A stretch of 37,976 bases of DNA from an uncultured SAR86 cluster bacterium (GTDB lineage: Bacteria > Pseudomonadota > Gammaproteobacteria > Magnimaribacterales > AG-339-G14), in the NCBI GenBank assembly GCA_902627595.1, contig CACOJO010000009.1, positions 1 to 37,976 on the forward strand. The letters run 5' to 3'. Positions 18,847-28,531 of this stretch are shown here, in pieces. The translations under genes and the position numbers were made by a program. Each line of letters starts with the position of its first letter. Positions within the stretch are counted from its first letter, which is position 1. The notes beneath the pieces were generated by a model. It was not told where the DNA came from. It saw nothing but the letters and a program-made list of their open reading frames with translations, and searched no databases.

Positions 18847-19587
18847 TTATAAAGCTCTTTTTACTAACATTTTTTTAATTTCACCAATTGCTTTTGTAGG
18901 GTTTAAGCCTTTAGGACAGACTGAAACGCAGTTCATAATTCCATGGCATCTAAAGACGCTAAAGGCATCCTCTAGTTGTTCTAATCTTTCTTCTGTAGCA
19001 GTATCTCGACTATCTGCAATAAATCTATAGGCTTGAAGCAAGGCTGCTGGTCCTAAAAATTTATCAGGATTCCACCAGAAAGATGGACAAGCAGTGGAAC
19101 AGCAACCACACATTATGCATTCATATAGACCATCAAGTTTTTCTCGTTCTTCTATTGTTTGAGGAATTGCTTCTCTAGTATCGACTTTTTTATCAGTAAT
19201 AAGATATGGTTTTACCTTTTTATACTGATCAACGAATTGTTTCATATCAACAATTAAGTCTTTAATAACAGGCAGTCCTGGTAGAGGTCTGATAGAAAGT
19301 TTATTAGATTTAACAGCATCAGATAAAGGTGTAATGCATCCTAGTCCATTTTTGCCATTTATGTTCAAACCATCGGACCCACAAACTCCTTCACGGCAAG
19401 ATCTTCTAAATGAAATTGACGGATCTTGTTCTTTTGCAAGCATCAGAACGTCCAAGACCATTAGGTCCTTTTCAGCTGGTATATCGATGTCAAAATCCTG
19501 CATGTAAGGCTTCTCTTTTTTAAGAGGATCGTATCTGTAGATACTTAAACGAAGGGTTTTTATTTCACTGGCCGAAATTGCATGCAT
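18847..19587 (-). CDS. sdhB: Succinate dehydrogenase iron-sulfur subunit
   Basis: A 246-residue SdhB that carries electrons from SdhA to quinone through three Fe-S clusters. The [2Fe-2S] motif C-R-E-G-V-C-G-S-D-G lies near residues 64-73. The [4Fe-4S]/[3Fe-4S] motifs are C-I-M-C-G-C-C-S-T-A-C-P and C-H-G-I-M-N-C-V-S-V-C-P-K-G. ATG overlaps the sdhA stop by one base (TGATG), a classic coupling. It is peripheral on the cytoplasmic face of complex II. Its clusters are probably built by the isc products encoded upstream in the same strand run. Confidence 0.97.
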   Translation of the reverse strand: MHAISASEIKTLRLSIYRYDPLKKEKPYMQDFDIDIPAEKDLMVLDVLMLAKEQDPSISFRRSCREGVCGSDGLNINGKNGLGCITPLSDAVKSNKLSIRPLPGLPVIKDLIVDMKQFVDQYKKVKPYLITDKKVDTREAIPQTIEEREKLDGLYECIMCGCCSTACPSFWWNPDKFLGPAALLQAYRFIADSRDTATEERLEQLEDAFSVFRCHGIMNCVSVCPKGLNPTKAIGEIKKMLVKRAL

Positions 19588-21392
19588 CAGTAAGTCCTTA
19601 CAATAGGCTGAAAAGCTTGAACCTGTTTAGGTCTAAAATTTACATCTCTTTTGGAGACTTGTTTAGTTTCAGAAAAATAAATCGAATGCTTGAGCCAATT
19701 TTCATCATCTCTATCTGGATAATCTTCTCGAGAATGTGCGCCCCTGCTCTCTTTTCTTTCATTTGCACTTATCGCAGTAGCTTCAGCAACTTCAATCAAA
19801 TTGAGAAGCTCTAACGCCTCCACTCTAGCTGTATTGAATTGAGAAGACTTATCTGCAAGATGAATATTTTGAGATTTTTCTCTTAGTTCAGATACCTCCT
19901 TAATTCCGTTAACCATTAATTCTTCAGTCCTAAAAACTCCAAAATTCATTTGCATCGTTTTTTGCAAGTCTTTCTTAACTTGAACAAAATTTTCTCCGGA
20001 TTGGCTGATGTTAATCCTGTTAAGGTTTCTAAGAGCAAAATCAATATCATCATCAGAGGGATTATCCATTTTTATTCCTGACTTGAAGGTTTCTTCAATA
20101 TGCAGTCCCGCAGACCTTCCGAAAACAATTAAATCAAGGAGAGAATTTCCTCCTAAACGGTTACCGCCATGGACTGACACGCAAGCGGCTTCGCCTGCAG
20201 CATAGAGACCATCAATTATTTTATCAGTACCATCAGGGTTTTGAGAGATCACTTGTCCATGTACATTGGTAGGAATACCTCCCATTGCATAATGACACGT
20301 TGGGACTACTGGAATTGGATGTTCAGCCGGATCAACATGAGCAAATCTTTTAGATAATTCAGTAACACCAGGTAATCTTTTGTGCACAATTTCAGGTCCC
20401 AAGTGGTCAAGTTTCAAATAAACATGATCGGCGTCAGGTCCGCACCCTCTACCTTCTAGAATTTCTGTGAACATAGACCTAGCAACTACATCTCTACTAG
20501 CTAGATCTTTATAGTTAGGAGCGTATCTTTCCATGAATCTCTCACCATCTTTGTTTATCAAGTAACCACCTTCTCCTCTGCATCCTTCTGTGACTAGAGT
20601 TCCATGACCGTGAATACCAGTGGGGTGAAATTGCCACATTTCCATATCTTGTACTGGGAAACCTGCTCTCAATGCCATACCAGTTCCGTCGCCAGTATTG
20701 ATTAGAGCATTAGAAGTAGTTTGATAAATTCTTCCAGCTCCGCCAGTTGCCAAAACGGTTGCTTTTGATTTCAAAAAATATGGCTCTCCAGACTCTATTT
20801 CAAAAGCAATTACTCCAACTACCTGGTTGTTTTGATTTTTAACAAGATCAACCGCAAACCATTCGGAAAGAAAATTTGTTCCAGCTTTAACATTAGCTTG
20901 GAAAAGTGTATGAAGGAGAGCATGACCTGTTCTATCTGCTGCAGCACAAGTTCTTTCGGCTTGTCCTCCTTTTCCATAATCTTTTGACTGTCCACCAAAA
21001 GCTCTTTGATAGATTTTACCTTCTTCAGTTCTAGAAAAAGGTAGGCCCATGTTTTCCAGTTCGAAAATAGCTTCAGGGCCTTCTTTACACATATATTCAA
21101 TAGAGTCTTGATCGCCGATAAAGTCTGATCCTTTTACGGTATCGAACATATGCCATCTCCAATCGTCATCTGGATCAGCGCTTTGTATTGAGCAAGTTAT
21201 ACCGCCTTGTGCTGAAACTGTGTGAGATCTAGTGGGAAATACTTTAGAAACTACAGCAGTGCTCATCCCGGATTTCGCAAGCTGAAGTGAAGCCATCATT
21301 CCAGAGCCGCCTCCACCAACTATAATTCCGTCGAATTCTTTAACAGGAAGACTAGAAGCGTCTAAGAGAGTTCCTTTTCCATTCATTGCCAT
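19587..21392 (-). CDS. sdhA: Succinate dehydrogenase flavoprotein subunit
   Basis: A roughly 601-residue SdhA that oxidises succinate to fumarate using covalently bound FAD. The FAD site G-G-G-G-S-G is near the N-terminus, and the flavinylated histidine lies in S-H-T-V-S-A-Q-G-G. Active-site regions are [15 protein letters not shown] and R-L-G-G-N-S-L. Start choice: ATG at 21392 with AGG nine bases upstream, or GTG at 21398, which overlaps the sdhD stop as TAGTG and adds two residues. Either gives the same mature enzyme. Confidence 0.96.
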   Translation of the reverse strand: MAMNGKGTLLDASSLPVKEFDGIIVGGGGSGMMASLQLAKSGMSTAVVSKVFPTRSHTVSAQGGITCSIQSADPDDDWRWHMFDTVKGSDFIGDQDSIEYMCKEGPEAIFELENMGLPFSRTEEGKIYQRAFGGQSKDYGKGGQAERTCAAADRTGHALLHTLFQANVKAGTNFLSEWFAVDLVKNQNNQVVGVIAFEIESGEPYFLKSKATVLATGGAGRIYQTTSNALINTGDGTGMALRAGFPVQDMEMWQFHPTGIHGHGTLVTEGCRGEGGYLINKDGERFMERYAPNYKDLASRDVVARSMFTEILEGRGCGPDADHVYLKLDHLGPEIVHKRLPGVTELSKRFAHVDPAEHPIPVVPTCHYAMGGIPTNVHGQVISQNPDGTDKIIDGLYAAGEAACVSVHGGNRLGGNSLLDLIVFGRSAGLHIEETFKSGIKMDNPSDDDIDFALRNLNRINISQSGENFVQVKKDLQKTMQMNFGVFRTEELMVNGIKEVSELREKSQNIHLADKSSQFNTARVEALELLNLIEVAEATAISANERKESRGAHSREDYPDRDDENWLKHSIYFSETKQVSKRDVNFRPKQVQAFQPIVRTY

Positions 21393-21397
21393 AATCA

Positions 21398-21760
21398 CTA
21401 ACCTAAAATATAAAAACTACAAACGATTAAACCAAGAGCTTGGATCCAACTAAAGACTAGTACAGCTGGTCTTAGGACTTTAGCTGATACCCCAATTTGT
21501 GCTTGGGTTAGATAATCTGTCGCAATATTCCAAATCCCTTGTAATGAATGATAGGCAATTGAAAAAGCAACAACTATCGTAAAAATTTCTATGAGGAGAA
21601 TATCAAAAAAGCTAGTAAGTTGTTTGTAATTAAAGTCTTTATTGACTAACCAATAGAAGGTTATAACTGAAAAATATACTGCCTGAATAACTGCTGTTAC
21701 CCTGACAAACACGTAATCAAAGATACCTGTTTTTTTTAATTTATAAAGCTTTGTTACCAC
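21398..21760 (-). CDS. sdhD: Succinate dehydrogenase membrane anchor SdhD
   Basis: A small anchor with three hydrophobic helices that, with SdhC, binds heme b and ubiquinone. I start it at GTG 21760, which overlaps the end of sdhC by 7 bases and gives 120 residues, a normal size. The open frame continues upstream to an ATG at 21847, but that would bury 94 bases in sdhC and add a spurious hydrophobic leader. The heme-region histidine is plausible in A-Y-H-S-L-Q-G-I near residue 70. Sequence conservation is low, as usual for this subunit, so its identity rests on position and topology. Confidence 0.88.
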   Translation of the reverse strand: MVTKLYKLKKTGIFDYVFVRVTAVIQAVYFSVITFYWLVNKDFNYKQLTSFFDILLIEIFTIVVAFSIAYHSLQGIWNIATDYLTQAQIGVSAKVLRPAVLVFSWIQALGLIVCSFYILG

Positions 21761-22122
21761 GTCAAAAAAATAAATAAAAAGAAAAATAACGCAGTAAGGA
21801 TAAATGAAGCTAAAGCTGACATTCTTCCTGCTTGAAGAGTTTCCCAAAAACCAAAATCCATTACCAAGTGTCTTAATCCAGAAATGAAGTGGTAAAAAAT
21901 AGCTGTAATAAAAAGGACAAAAAGGCTCTTGAAAAGAAAGTTTCCGAAAATCAAGACAGCAAAATCAAAATTATCTTTAGTTTCTAATGAGAAAATCAAT
22001 ATGGCAAACATTGGTAAAGATAATAAGAAGATAGCAACAGCGGAAATTCTGTGCAAAATGGAAGAAATTCCCGGCAAAGGCAAAGTAATTTTAAAAAGAT
22101 TTAAATATCTAGGCGCATTCAT
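21754..22122 (-). CDS. sdhC: Succinate dehydrogenase cytochrome b556 subunit SdhC
   Basis: A 122-residue membrane anchor with three helices. The N-terminal motif P-L-P-G-I-S-S-I-L-H-R-I-S-A-V, including the conserved Ser/His/Arg of the quinone site, is typical SdhC. The heme-ligand histidine is likely in G-L-R-H-L-V-M-D near residue 83. I chose ATG 22122; the frame also has TTG at 22155 directly after the der stop, but the extra 11 residues have no family counterpart. A TATAAT box lies 10 bases upstream (see 22133), so the sdh-suc genes may have their own promoter at the end of der. Confidence 0.93.
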   Translation of the reverse strand: MNAPRYLNLFKITLPLPGISSILHRISAVAIFLLSLPMFAILIFSLETKDNFDFAVLIFGNFLFKSLFVLFITAIFYHFISGLRHLVMDFGFWETLQAGRMSALASFILTALFFFLFIFLTW

Positions 22123-22132
22123 CTCTGCATTA

Positions 22133-22159
22133 ATTATATTGCAAAATTTATGCAATCAA
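22133..22159 (-). promoter_or_regulatory. Candidate promoter for sdhCDAB-sucCD
   Basis: On the minus strand TTGATT (22159-22154), overlapping the der stop codon, is followed after 15 bases by an exact TATAAT (22138-22133). The -10 box ends 10 bases before the sdhC ATG, so the leader would be only a few bases long. The spacer is shorter than the optimal 17 and the leader has no clear ribosome-binding site. Read-through from der is an equally good source of sdh mRNA. Confidence 0.38.
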
Positions 22160-23541
22160 CGCCTTACAATCCTTTTCCTCTTAGCTAATTGCTTTTTGGT
22201 AAGTTTATTTTTCCTATCGCCAAAAGGATTAATATTATTCCTAAAAACTAATTTGATCGGAATGCCTTCAAAATTCATTTTTTTTCTCAAATAATTTTCT
22301 AAATATTTTTGATATTGCTTAGTAAGTTTATCTAAATTATTTCCTTGAACTCTTATTATTGTAGGTTTCGAGGAAAGAAGAGTTGCGTATTTAATTTTTG
22401 GTCTGAACCTTCCAGACATTTGTGGCGGATTTGTTTTTGCCGCTTCCTCTAAAAATTTATTTAGTTCTGAAGTATTAATTTTCTTCACGCTTTTTTTTAT
22501 GAGCTTTATTAAGCCCTTAAATAATTTAGCAGTGCCTTTATTGTGTTTTGCTGATATGTAATGGATTGATAGGCCAGGAATGAATGCTAGTTTTTTATTA
22601 ATCGATCTTGTTAAATTAGATTTGTCATATTGAGATAATTTGTCAGACTTGTTTATTCCTAAAACCAATGGTTTTCCTGCTGAAACAATCAATGAAATTA
22701 AATGCAAATCCTGATCTGTAATATTTTCTTTTCCATCTACAAGATAAAGGATTCCGGATGAAAGTTTCATGCTTGAAATGGCTTTTGAAACAGAAAAAAT
22801 TTCTATTTCTTGCTGTACTTTTGATTTCTTTCTCAGGCCTGCGGTATCAAAAAGTTCAATGCTTTCATTTTTAAAGATAATTGACTTAGTTACTGTATCT
22901 CTTGTTGTTCCAGCTTTTTCAGAAACTATGGATCGGTTTTCTTTAACTATTGAATTAAAAAAGGTTGATTTTCCCGCATTTGGTTTGCCTAAAATACCTA
23001 CTGTAATTTTTTGATCTAATTTTGTTTCTTCAAATTTTAATTTTTCGTCATGTCTAAATACAATAGATATTTCCTCTTTGAGAATTTTCATGCCCAAACC
23101 ATTTTTGGCCGAGATTTTGATGAAATTTTTTATACCTAATTGATAAAAATCATCAATATTCTTCTCAGATGACTTTAGTTCAGATTTATTTAAAGCGAGA
23201 ATATATTTTTTTCCAGATTTTCTAATAATCTGATGAATTTTATAATCATCTTGGCTTAAACCGTACTGAGCATCGACTAAAAAAATAAAACCATCTGCCT
23301 CCTCAATTACTTTCTTAATTTCTTCAAGTATAAGCTGGTTAATTTCTTCTTTTTGGTCTGAAATTCCCCCTGTATCTACAATTGAAAATCTTTGTGCTTT
23401 TACAAAGAAATTACCATAAAGCCTATCTCTAGTTAAGCCTGAAAAGTCTGCAACTATAGCTCTGTCTTCTCCAATTAGTTTATTGAATAAAGAAGATTTT
23501 CCTACATTCGGTCTGCCAATTATGGCAATAATGGGTCCCAT
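22156..23541 (-). CDS. der: Ribosome assembly GTPase Der (EngA)
   Basis: A 461-residue GTPase with two tandem G domains followed by a C-terminal KH-like domain, the arrangement unique to Der. The P-loops are G-R-P-N-V-G-K-S-S near residues 8-16 and G-K-P-N-A-G-K-S-T near 185. G3 motifs D-T-G-G and D-T-A-G and G4 motifs N-K-S-E and N-K-S-D are visible. The tail is basic (K-R-K-R-I-V-R-R). Der is needed for 50S subunit maturation. It follows bamB by 13 bases, the usual gammaproteobacterial order, and its stop lies directly at the sdhC promoter region. Confidence 0.97.
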   Translation of the reverse strand: MGPIIAIIGRPNVGKSSLFNKLIGEDRAIVADFSGLTRDRLYGNFFVKAQRFSIVDTGGISDQKEEINQLILEEIKKVIEEADGFIFLVDAQYGLSQDDYKIHQIIRKSGKKYILALNKSELKSSEKNIDDFYQLGIKNFIKISAKNGLGMKILKEEISIVFRHDEKLKFEETKLDQKITVGILGKPNAGKSTFFNSIVKENRSIVSEKAGTTRDTVTKSIIFKNESIELFDTAGLRKKSKVQQEIEIFSVSKAISSMKLSSGILYLVDGKENITDQDLHLISLIVSAGKPLVLGINKSDKLSQYDKSNLTRSINKKLAFIPGLSIHYISAKHNKGTAKLFKGLIKLIKKSVKKINTSELNKFLEEAAKTNPPQMSGRFRPKIKYATLLSSKPTIIRVQGNNLDKLTKQYQKYLENYLRKKMNFEGIPIKLVFRNNINPFGDRKNKLTKKQLAKRKRIVRR

Positions 23542-23554
23542 GGTGAGGACAATA

Positions 23555-24685
23555 TCATTGCAAAGTGAAGAGTGAAAGTTTTCCTTTCTCGTCGAGTGTT
23601 AAAATATTTTCATCCCTAATGGAGATTGAAATAATTTTTGACCTTGAAGTTCTTTGTCTGGCTACTTGTTCTCCTTGAGAAATATCTAAAGCGTGAACAA
23701 ATCCTTGATAGTCTCCAAAGATTACTAAAGATTTTAATTTATTAGGCGAGGTAAGATTTCTTAAATAAAAATCTTTATTAAACCAGTCTAAATTTCCAGA
23801 ATTTTGAGAATATGCTAGAACCTGGTCTTTTTCGTCAATCAAAATTATTTTTCCTCTCGAAGAAAGCAAATCATTTGCTGTAGATGATTTTTCTTTCCAT
23901 ATAAACCTTCCAGATCTAGTATCCAGAGCAGCAATATCGCCTTGAAATGTTGCCACGAAAGCTATGCCGCTTGAAAAAACAAAATTTCCATCGATATCAA
24001 CAATTCTTCCAATTTCGGAAGTTTCTTTACTTGTTGTGATAGGGATTTCCCATTGTGTAACCCCAGATCTTGGTTCAATTTTTGCCAAATTTCCATTTGC
24101 AAAACCTACATATAAAAAACCTTCATAAAAAGATGGTTCAGATGTTCCTCTTAAAGTTAAGTTTGGAATTACGCTTCTATAATCCCATCTAAAATCTCCG
24201 GTATCTAAATCAACCGCTGTAACCCTCCCATCAATATTTTGAATTGCTACAATGTCTCCATTTGTGGCCGGAGGAGATAAAATCTCTCCAGAAGAAGAAT
24301 ACTGCCAAATAATTTCTCCGGTTTTTTTGGATAAGCAAAATACTTCTCCATCTGATGAACTCAATAAAAGTTTATTGAAACCAAGAGTTATTCCTGTAGA
24401 TATATCTTCATTTATTTTTTTGTTCCAAATTCTTTTTCCGTTATTTGAAAAAGTTCTTATCTCACCTTTAGAATCGAAGATAAATATATTTTCCTTGTCA
24501 GACGCTATATTAATTTTACCTATAGGTAGAGATTTAAAAGCATTTGTCGACCACAATCTTTCAAAATTATATTTTTCATTTATTTCTTTTTTTAATTCAT
24601 TAGGCTCTTCTTCTTTGGTTCCTGTTTCACAAGCAACAAAAACTACAAATAGAAAAAAATATAAAAAATTTTTATATCGCATCAT
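23555..24685 (-). CDS. bamB: Outer membrane assembly lipoprotein BamB
   Basis: A 376-residue predicted lipoprotein: a short basic start, a hydrophobic core and a lipobox-like F-V-A-C near residues 16-19 (Phe at -3 is slightly unusual). The rest is a PQQ-type beta-propeller with repeated motifs such as G-E-I-I-W-Q, T-G-D-F-R-W-D, S-G-V-T-Q-W-E and S-G-R-F-I-W-K. BamB helps the BAM complex insert outer-membrane beta-barrels from the periplasmic side. ATG overlaps the yfgM stop (ATGA). Another BAM lipoprotein, BamC, is encoded at the right end of the window. Confidence 0.94.
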   Translation of the reverse strand: MMRYKNFLYFFLFVVFVACETGTKEEEPNELKKEINEKYNFERLWSTNAFKSLPIGKINIASDKENIFIFDSKGEIRTFSNNGKRIWNKKINEDISTGITLGFNKLLLSSSDGEVFCLSKKTGEIIWQYSSSGEILSPPATNGDIVAIQNIDGRVTAVDLDTGDFRWDYRSVIPNLTLRGTSEPSFYEGFLYVGFANGNLAKIEPRSGVTQWEIPITTSKETSEIGRIVDIDGNFVFSSGIAFVATFQGDIAALDTRSGRFIWKEKSSTANDLLSSRGKIILIDEKDQVLAYSQNSGNLDWFNKDFYLRNLTSPNKLKSLVIFGDYQGFVHALDISQGEQVARQRTSRSKIISISIRDENILTLDEKGKLSLFTLQ

Positions 24686-25305
24686 TCAGTCAGGGTAGAA
24701 ATTTTAAGTCTAATAAGATTATTTTGAGTTTCATTCTCAGATCTTACTAAAGCTTCATTATATTTTTGTTTAGCTTCAGAAAATTTTTGTTCTTTGGTAA
24801 AGATATCACCCTCAAGTATCAGCTTGTTAGTTTGATATGTCGTAAATTTTTGCTTAAGAATTGATTTTGCCGTTTCTAACTCTTCCAATTCAATAAAAAG
24901 CTTTACCATTCTTAAATTAATTATTTCTTTCAGAAATTTATAGTCATCACTTTTATTTTCTATAATTTCTTTTGCATTTGATAATTCTGTTAATGCTTTT
25001 TGCAGGTTATTCTTCTTAGCTAAGTCTGCAGCATTTATAGATTTAAGCATTACTAAATAAATTGAACTATCGTCGATTTGAGATATCTTTTCCAGAGCAA
25101 TTTTATAATCTTGCTCATTAAAAGATGAAGAAGTGTATGAGCTGTAAAAATTTAGATATATGTCGCCTGCTTCTTTATCTTTGTTTTGAGAGGTTATGTA
25201 GAAGTAAAGATATATAGCGTAGGAAAATCCAAAAATAAATATAAATAAAATTACCTTAATATAATTATTAAGAATCCATGCATAGATTTTATTAAAAAAA
25301 TTCAT
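24682..25305 (-). CDS. yfgM: YfgM family tetratricopeptide membrane protein
   Basis: A 207-residue protein with one N-terminal transmembrane helix (about residues 15-38, very rich in Ile/Phe/Tyr) and a periplasmic helical repeat domain resembling TPRs. Sequence alone is weakly conserved. The identification rests on topology, length and the fixed position hisS-yfgM-bamB-der found in Gammaproteobacteria. In E. coli YfgM associates with the SecYEG translocon and periplasmic chaperones such as PpiD. It lies 7 bases after hisS and overlaps bamB. Confidence 0.85.
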   Translation of the reverse strand: MNFFNKIYAWILNNYIKVILFIFIFGFSYAIYLYFYITSQNKDKEAGDIYLNFYSSYTSSSFNEQDYKIALEKISQIDDSSIYLVMLKSINAADLAKKNNLQKALTELSNAKEIIENKSDDYKFLKEIINLRMVKLFIELEELETAKSILKQKFTTYQTNKLILEGDIFTKEQKFSEAKQKYNEALVRSENETQNNLIRLKISTLTE

Positions 25306-25312
25306 TTCTATT

Positions 25313-26563
25313 TTATTTCAAGTTTTCCAATAAAGAATCAAAGCTATCTATTTTAATTTCTTGATTCATTGAAAGTTTTTTTAAGGTATAAGATTTTTTC
25401 TTGATCTCTTCTTGACCAATTATAACCATGAAATCAATATTTTTTTTGTTTGCTTTTTTCAATAGGTTCTTTAAGTTCTTATCTTTTCCAGAAAATTGTA
25501 TTGAATAATTAACTAAATTTTCTCTCAATGAAGAAGCTAACTTCATTGCATCAATATAAAAAGAGTCTTCAAGCGAAATTATTAACAACGATTTTGTCTT
25601 TGGTAAAACGGAGTCCTCAACTAATAAACAAATTCTTTCAAGACCAAATGATAGCCCTATTGCGCTAGTTTCTCTTCCTCCAATAATTTTAGATAAAGAA
25701 TCATATCTGCCCCCTCCACAAATAGTATCCTGTGAACCTATTGAGTTTGATTTCCATTCAAAAACTAAATCGTTGTAATAATCTAGCCCTCTGACTAAAA
25801 GAGGGTTTTCTATATATTCAATCTTTAAACTATCTAAGTTCTTTTTTATAAAATCAAAATTTTCTTTTGACGCATTGGAAATTGACTGACTAATCTTTGG
25901 AGCATCCTTAATCAGACTTTTTAAATCTTCATTTTTTGAGTCCAAAATTCTTAATGGATTTTTTTCTAATCTTTTTAAACTATCTTCATCTAAATCTTTT
26001 TTATAATTTCCGAAATAATCTTTCAATATTTTGGAATATTCTTTTTGGTCTTGTTGGGATCCAATGGAATTTATCTCTAAACTTACTTTTTTTTCTAAAG
26101 ATAATTCATTAAATATAAGGTTGGATATTTCAAGCATCTCTATATCTATGGAAGAGTCATTAAAACCATAAGCTTCTAAGCTAAGCTGTTGAAATTCTCG
26201 CGTTCTTCCTCTTTGAGGACGCTCGTACCTAAACATCGGACCCTTATAGGATAATTTCTGTTGTCCAGAATCCATTAAACCTGTTTCGATGGCCATTCTC
26301 ATACAACCAGCTGTCCCTTCTGGTCTCAAAGTCATTGATTTTCCACTCTTACTTTCGAAGGTAAACATTTCTTTATTTACAATATCTGATTCATCGCCTA
26401 CTGACCTTTTAAACAATTCTGTGCTTTCTATAATGGGAAATCTTACTTCTCGATATCCATAGGCATTTGCAAGTGAATTAAAGCAGTTCTCTACAAAATT
26501 AAATTTATTTGTTTGAGTAGGGTCTGAGTCTTGCATTCCGCGCAATTTAGAAATTTTTTTCAT
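25313..26563 (-). CDS. hisS: Histidyl-tRNA synthetase
   Basis: A 416-residue class II synthetase of normal length. Motif 2 is seen as F-R-Y-E-R-P-Q-R-G-R-x-R-E-F near residues 111-124. The histidine-binding signatures are L-V-R-G-L-D-Y-Y near 258-265 and G-G-G-R-Y-D near 283. T-L-R-P-E-G-T-A-G near 77-85 is also diagnostic. The C-terminal third is the anticodon-binding domain and is more divergent. It sits five bases after ispG, within the conserved ispG-hisS-yfgM-bamB-der block. Confidence 0.97.
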   Translation of the reverse strand: MKKISKLRGMQDSDPTQTNKFNFVENCFNSLANAYGYREVRFPIIESTELFKRSVGDESDIVNKEMFTFESKSGKSMTLRPEGTAGCMRMAIETGLMDSGQQKLSYKGPMFRYERPQRGRTREFQQLSLEAYGFNDSSIDIEMLEISNLIFNELSLEKKVSLEINSIGSQQDQKEYSKILKDYFGNYKKDLDEDSLKRLEKNPLRILDSKNEDLKSLIKDAPKISQSISNASKENFDFIKKNLDSLKIEYIENPLLVRGLDYYNDLVFEWKSNSIGSQDTICGGGRYDSLSKIIGGRETSAIGLSFGLERICLLVEDSVLPKTKSLLIISLEDSFYIDAMKLASSLRENLVNYSIQFSGKDKNLKNLLKKANKKNIDFMVIIGQEEIKKKSYTLKKLSMNQEIKIDSFDSLLENLK

Positions 26564-26568
26564 GATAC

Positions 26569-27681
26569 TTAGACCTCTTTAATTGAAAGCTTACTTTGTG
26601 ATTGCCTTACTTTTTTTGCCTTCTTTCTAATTAGTTTTTCTAAGGAGTCTACAAGGTCTTTATTTTCAAGTTTGTGGTCGGGTATTCCGTCAACATAAAC
26701 AAGGTTATTTGGTGAAGCGCCTGTCAGCCCAACGTGAGCTGCTTTGGACTCACCAGGTCCATTCACATAACAACCTATGACAGCGACATCAAGGTTTTCT
26801 GTTATATCTTCAAGTCTAGACTCTAATTCATTCATAGTTTTGATGACATCGAAATTCTGTCTAGCACAACTTGGGCAGGCTATAAAATTGATACCTTTTT
26901 TTCTTAATCTTAAAGACCTCAAAATATCAAAACCTACTTTAATTTCTTCACATGGATCTGAGGCTAAAGAAACTCTTATTGTATCGCCTATTCCTTCTGA
27001 GAGAAGTTGTCCAATAGCTATTGAAGACTTGATTGTTCCACTTCTCAGTCCTCCTGCCTCTGTAAGGCCTAAATGCAAAGGCTGATCAATTAATTTACTA
27101 ATTTTTCTATAGCTTTCTGTCATCATATAAATGTCTGACGCTTTGATGCTAAGTTTAAAATTTTCAAAATTTAATTTTTTAAGTATGTTTACATGACTCA
27201 TAGCCGACTCAACCAAGGCATCGGAGTTAGGTTCTCCATATTTTTTTTGTAATTTTTTTTCTAAAGAACCTGCATTAACGCCAATCCTTATAGGAATACC
27301 ATGATGGGATGCACAAGAAATAACTTCTTTTACCTTCTTTTCATTACCAATGTTTCCCGGATTTATCCTAAGACAATCTGCTCCTTGCTCTGCAACATCA
27401 AGAGCAATTTTATAGTCGAAATGAATGTCAGCTATGAGAGGAACTTTTGCTTGTTCTTTAATTTTCTTGAAAGCAATAGAAGAGTCTTTATCTGGAACAG
27501 AAATTCTGACTAGATCAGCACCAACTTTTTCCAAAGCCTTAATTTGCCTTACTGTATTTTTTATGTCAGTAGTCAAAGTATTTGTCATGCTTTGCACAGA
27601 TATTTCAGACTCTCCTCCAACAGGAACATTTCCTACATGGATAAGCTTACTTTTTCTTCTTTTAATCTCTAATCGACTCAA
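26569..27681 (-). CDS. ispG: 4-hydroxy-3-methylbut-2-en-1-yl diphosphate synthase (flavodoxin) IspG
   Basis: A 370-residue IspG that converts MEcPP to HMBPP, the step before IspH (2628-3569). [4Fe-4S] ligands are Cys269 and Cys272 in C-P-S-C, Cys304 in I-G-C-Y-V-N-G-P-G and Glu311. The N-terminal TIM-barrel marks [13 protein letters not shown] and D-I-H-F-D-Y are conserved. The start is TTG 27681, supported by GAGGG eight bases upstream; it overlaps the rodZ end by 20 bases. Its electron donor could be a flavodoxin or a ferredoxin; none is adjacent apart from the Fdx-IscA fusion upstream. Confidence 0.96.
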   Translation of the reverse strand: MSRLEIKRRKSKLIHVGNVPVGGESEISVQSMTNTLTTDIKNTVRQIKALEKVGADLVRISVPDKDSSIAFKKIKEQAKVPLIADIHFDYKIALDVAEQGADCLRINPGNIGNEKKVKEVISCASHHGIPIRIGVNAGSLEKKLQKKYGEPNSDALVESAMSHVNILKKLNFENFKLSIKASDIYMMTESYRKISKLIDQPLHLGLTEAGGLRSGTIKSSIAIGQLLSEGIGDTIRVSLASDPCEEIKVGFDILRSLRLRKKGINFIACPSCARQNFDVIKTMNELESRLEDITENLDVAVIGCYVNGPGESKAAHVGLTGASPNNLVYVDGIPDHKLENKDLVDSLEKLIRKKAKKVRQSQSKLSIKEV

Positions 27682-28522
27682 CCTTATTTCCCTCGTTCAC
27701 CCAAAAGTGAGCATAGTTTGTTGCTCCCTTAATTGCTCTGGAGAAGCTAATTTTATTACCATCTACATATAAGCTTGTTGCTGGAGCATAACCTATTTTA
27801 AACCTTAAAGGAGAGACTCCAGTAAACTCATAACTGCCAGTTTGCATTAATTCGTATATTAGTCTTTCATTCTTATCAAAAACGACTACCCAACTCTCTC
27901 CATCAATTACAATTTCAATTTTTCGTAAAATCTCTTCTCCTAAATAATTTATATCTTCAAAATTATCACTTTCTTCAATCACATCTTTGGATTTGTCATC
28001 TATTATTTCATCGCTATTGACAGAAGGATTAGAAACAAGGTCAATAGCTTCAAAATAATTATCTTCAGAAATTTCTTCAGCATTTAAGTTTGATAACAGT
28101 TCATCTTCATCATCTTGTTTGTCTGATTTAAAGGACGTTATAGTTAAAAACAGCAGAAAAAGAAAAAAAATAGCGCCATAAATTAAATAAGATTTTTTTA
28201 TGGTTTGATTTTTTAGACTATCAATAAGTTGAAGATAAAAAGGCTTTTTTTCGTCTTCTGGGTTTTCATCTTCAATTTGTGATTTTGGAGGTGATATAAA
28301 TTCATCATAATCTTTTAGGGCTTCAGTTGGGTCAATATTTAAAAACTTAAAAAGCCTCTCTATCTGAGACTTAGCAAAAATTTCAGCAGGAAGTTTTTTA
28401 AACTCTCCGTCTTCAATTGCTTTTATAAATTTTGAAGGAATTTTAGTTTTATCAGAAATTTCTTTAATAGTAAGACCTGACTCTCTTAAACTATTTCCTA
28501 GCTGCTCTTTCCAGCTTTCCAT
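27662..28522 (-). CDS. rodZ: Cell shape protein RodZ
   Basis: A 286-residue bitopic protein. Residues 1-70 form an Xre-like helix-turn-helix ([16 protein letters not shown]). This is followed by an acidic linker, one transmembrane helix at about 111-130, an acidic low-complexity stretch, and a C-terminal DUF4115 beta domain with E-S-W-V-V-V-F-D and Y-V-D-G-N-K-I. RodZ links MreB filaments to the elongation machinery and sets rod shape. In many Gammaproteobacteria rlmN and pilF separate ndk from rodZ; here rodZ starts 9 bases after ndk. Confidence 0.92.
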   Translation of the reverse strand: MESWKEQLGNSLRESGLTIKEISDKTKIPSKFIKAIEDGEFKKLPAEIFAKSQIERLFKFLNIDPTEALKDYDEFISPPKSQIEDENPEDEKKPFYLQLIDSLKNQTIKKSYLIYGAIFFLFLLFLTITSFKSDKQDDEDELLSNLNAEEISEDNYFEAIDLVSNPSVNSDEIIDDKSKDVIEESDNFEDINYLGEEILRKIEIVIDGESWVVVFDKNERLIYELMQTGSYEFTGVSPLRFKIGYAPATSLYVDGNKISFSRAIKGATNYAHFWVNEGNKVESIRD

Positions 28523-28531
28523 TGATCTAAA

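Noticed and set aside
20819..21100. Minus-strand open frame of 93 codons in a second frame inside sdhA
   Set aside because: It lies wholly within sdhA on the same strand in another frame, and sdhA is unbroken and conserved there.
21761..21847. Longer SdhD start at ATG 21847
   Set aside because: It would overlap sdhC by 94 bases and add a hydrophobic leader not seen in SdhD; GTG 21760 gives normal length and tight coupling.
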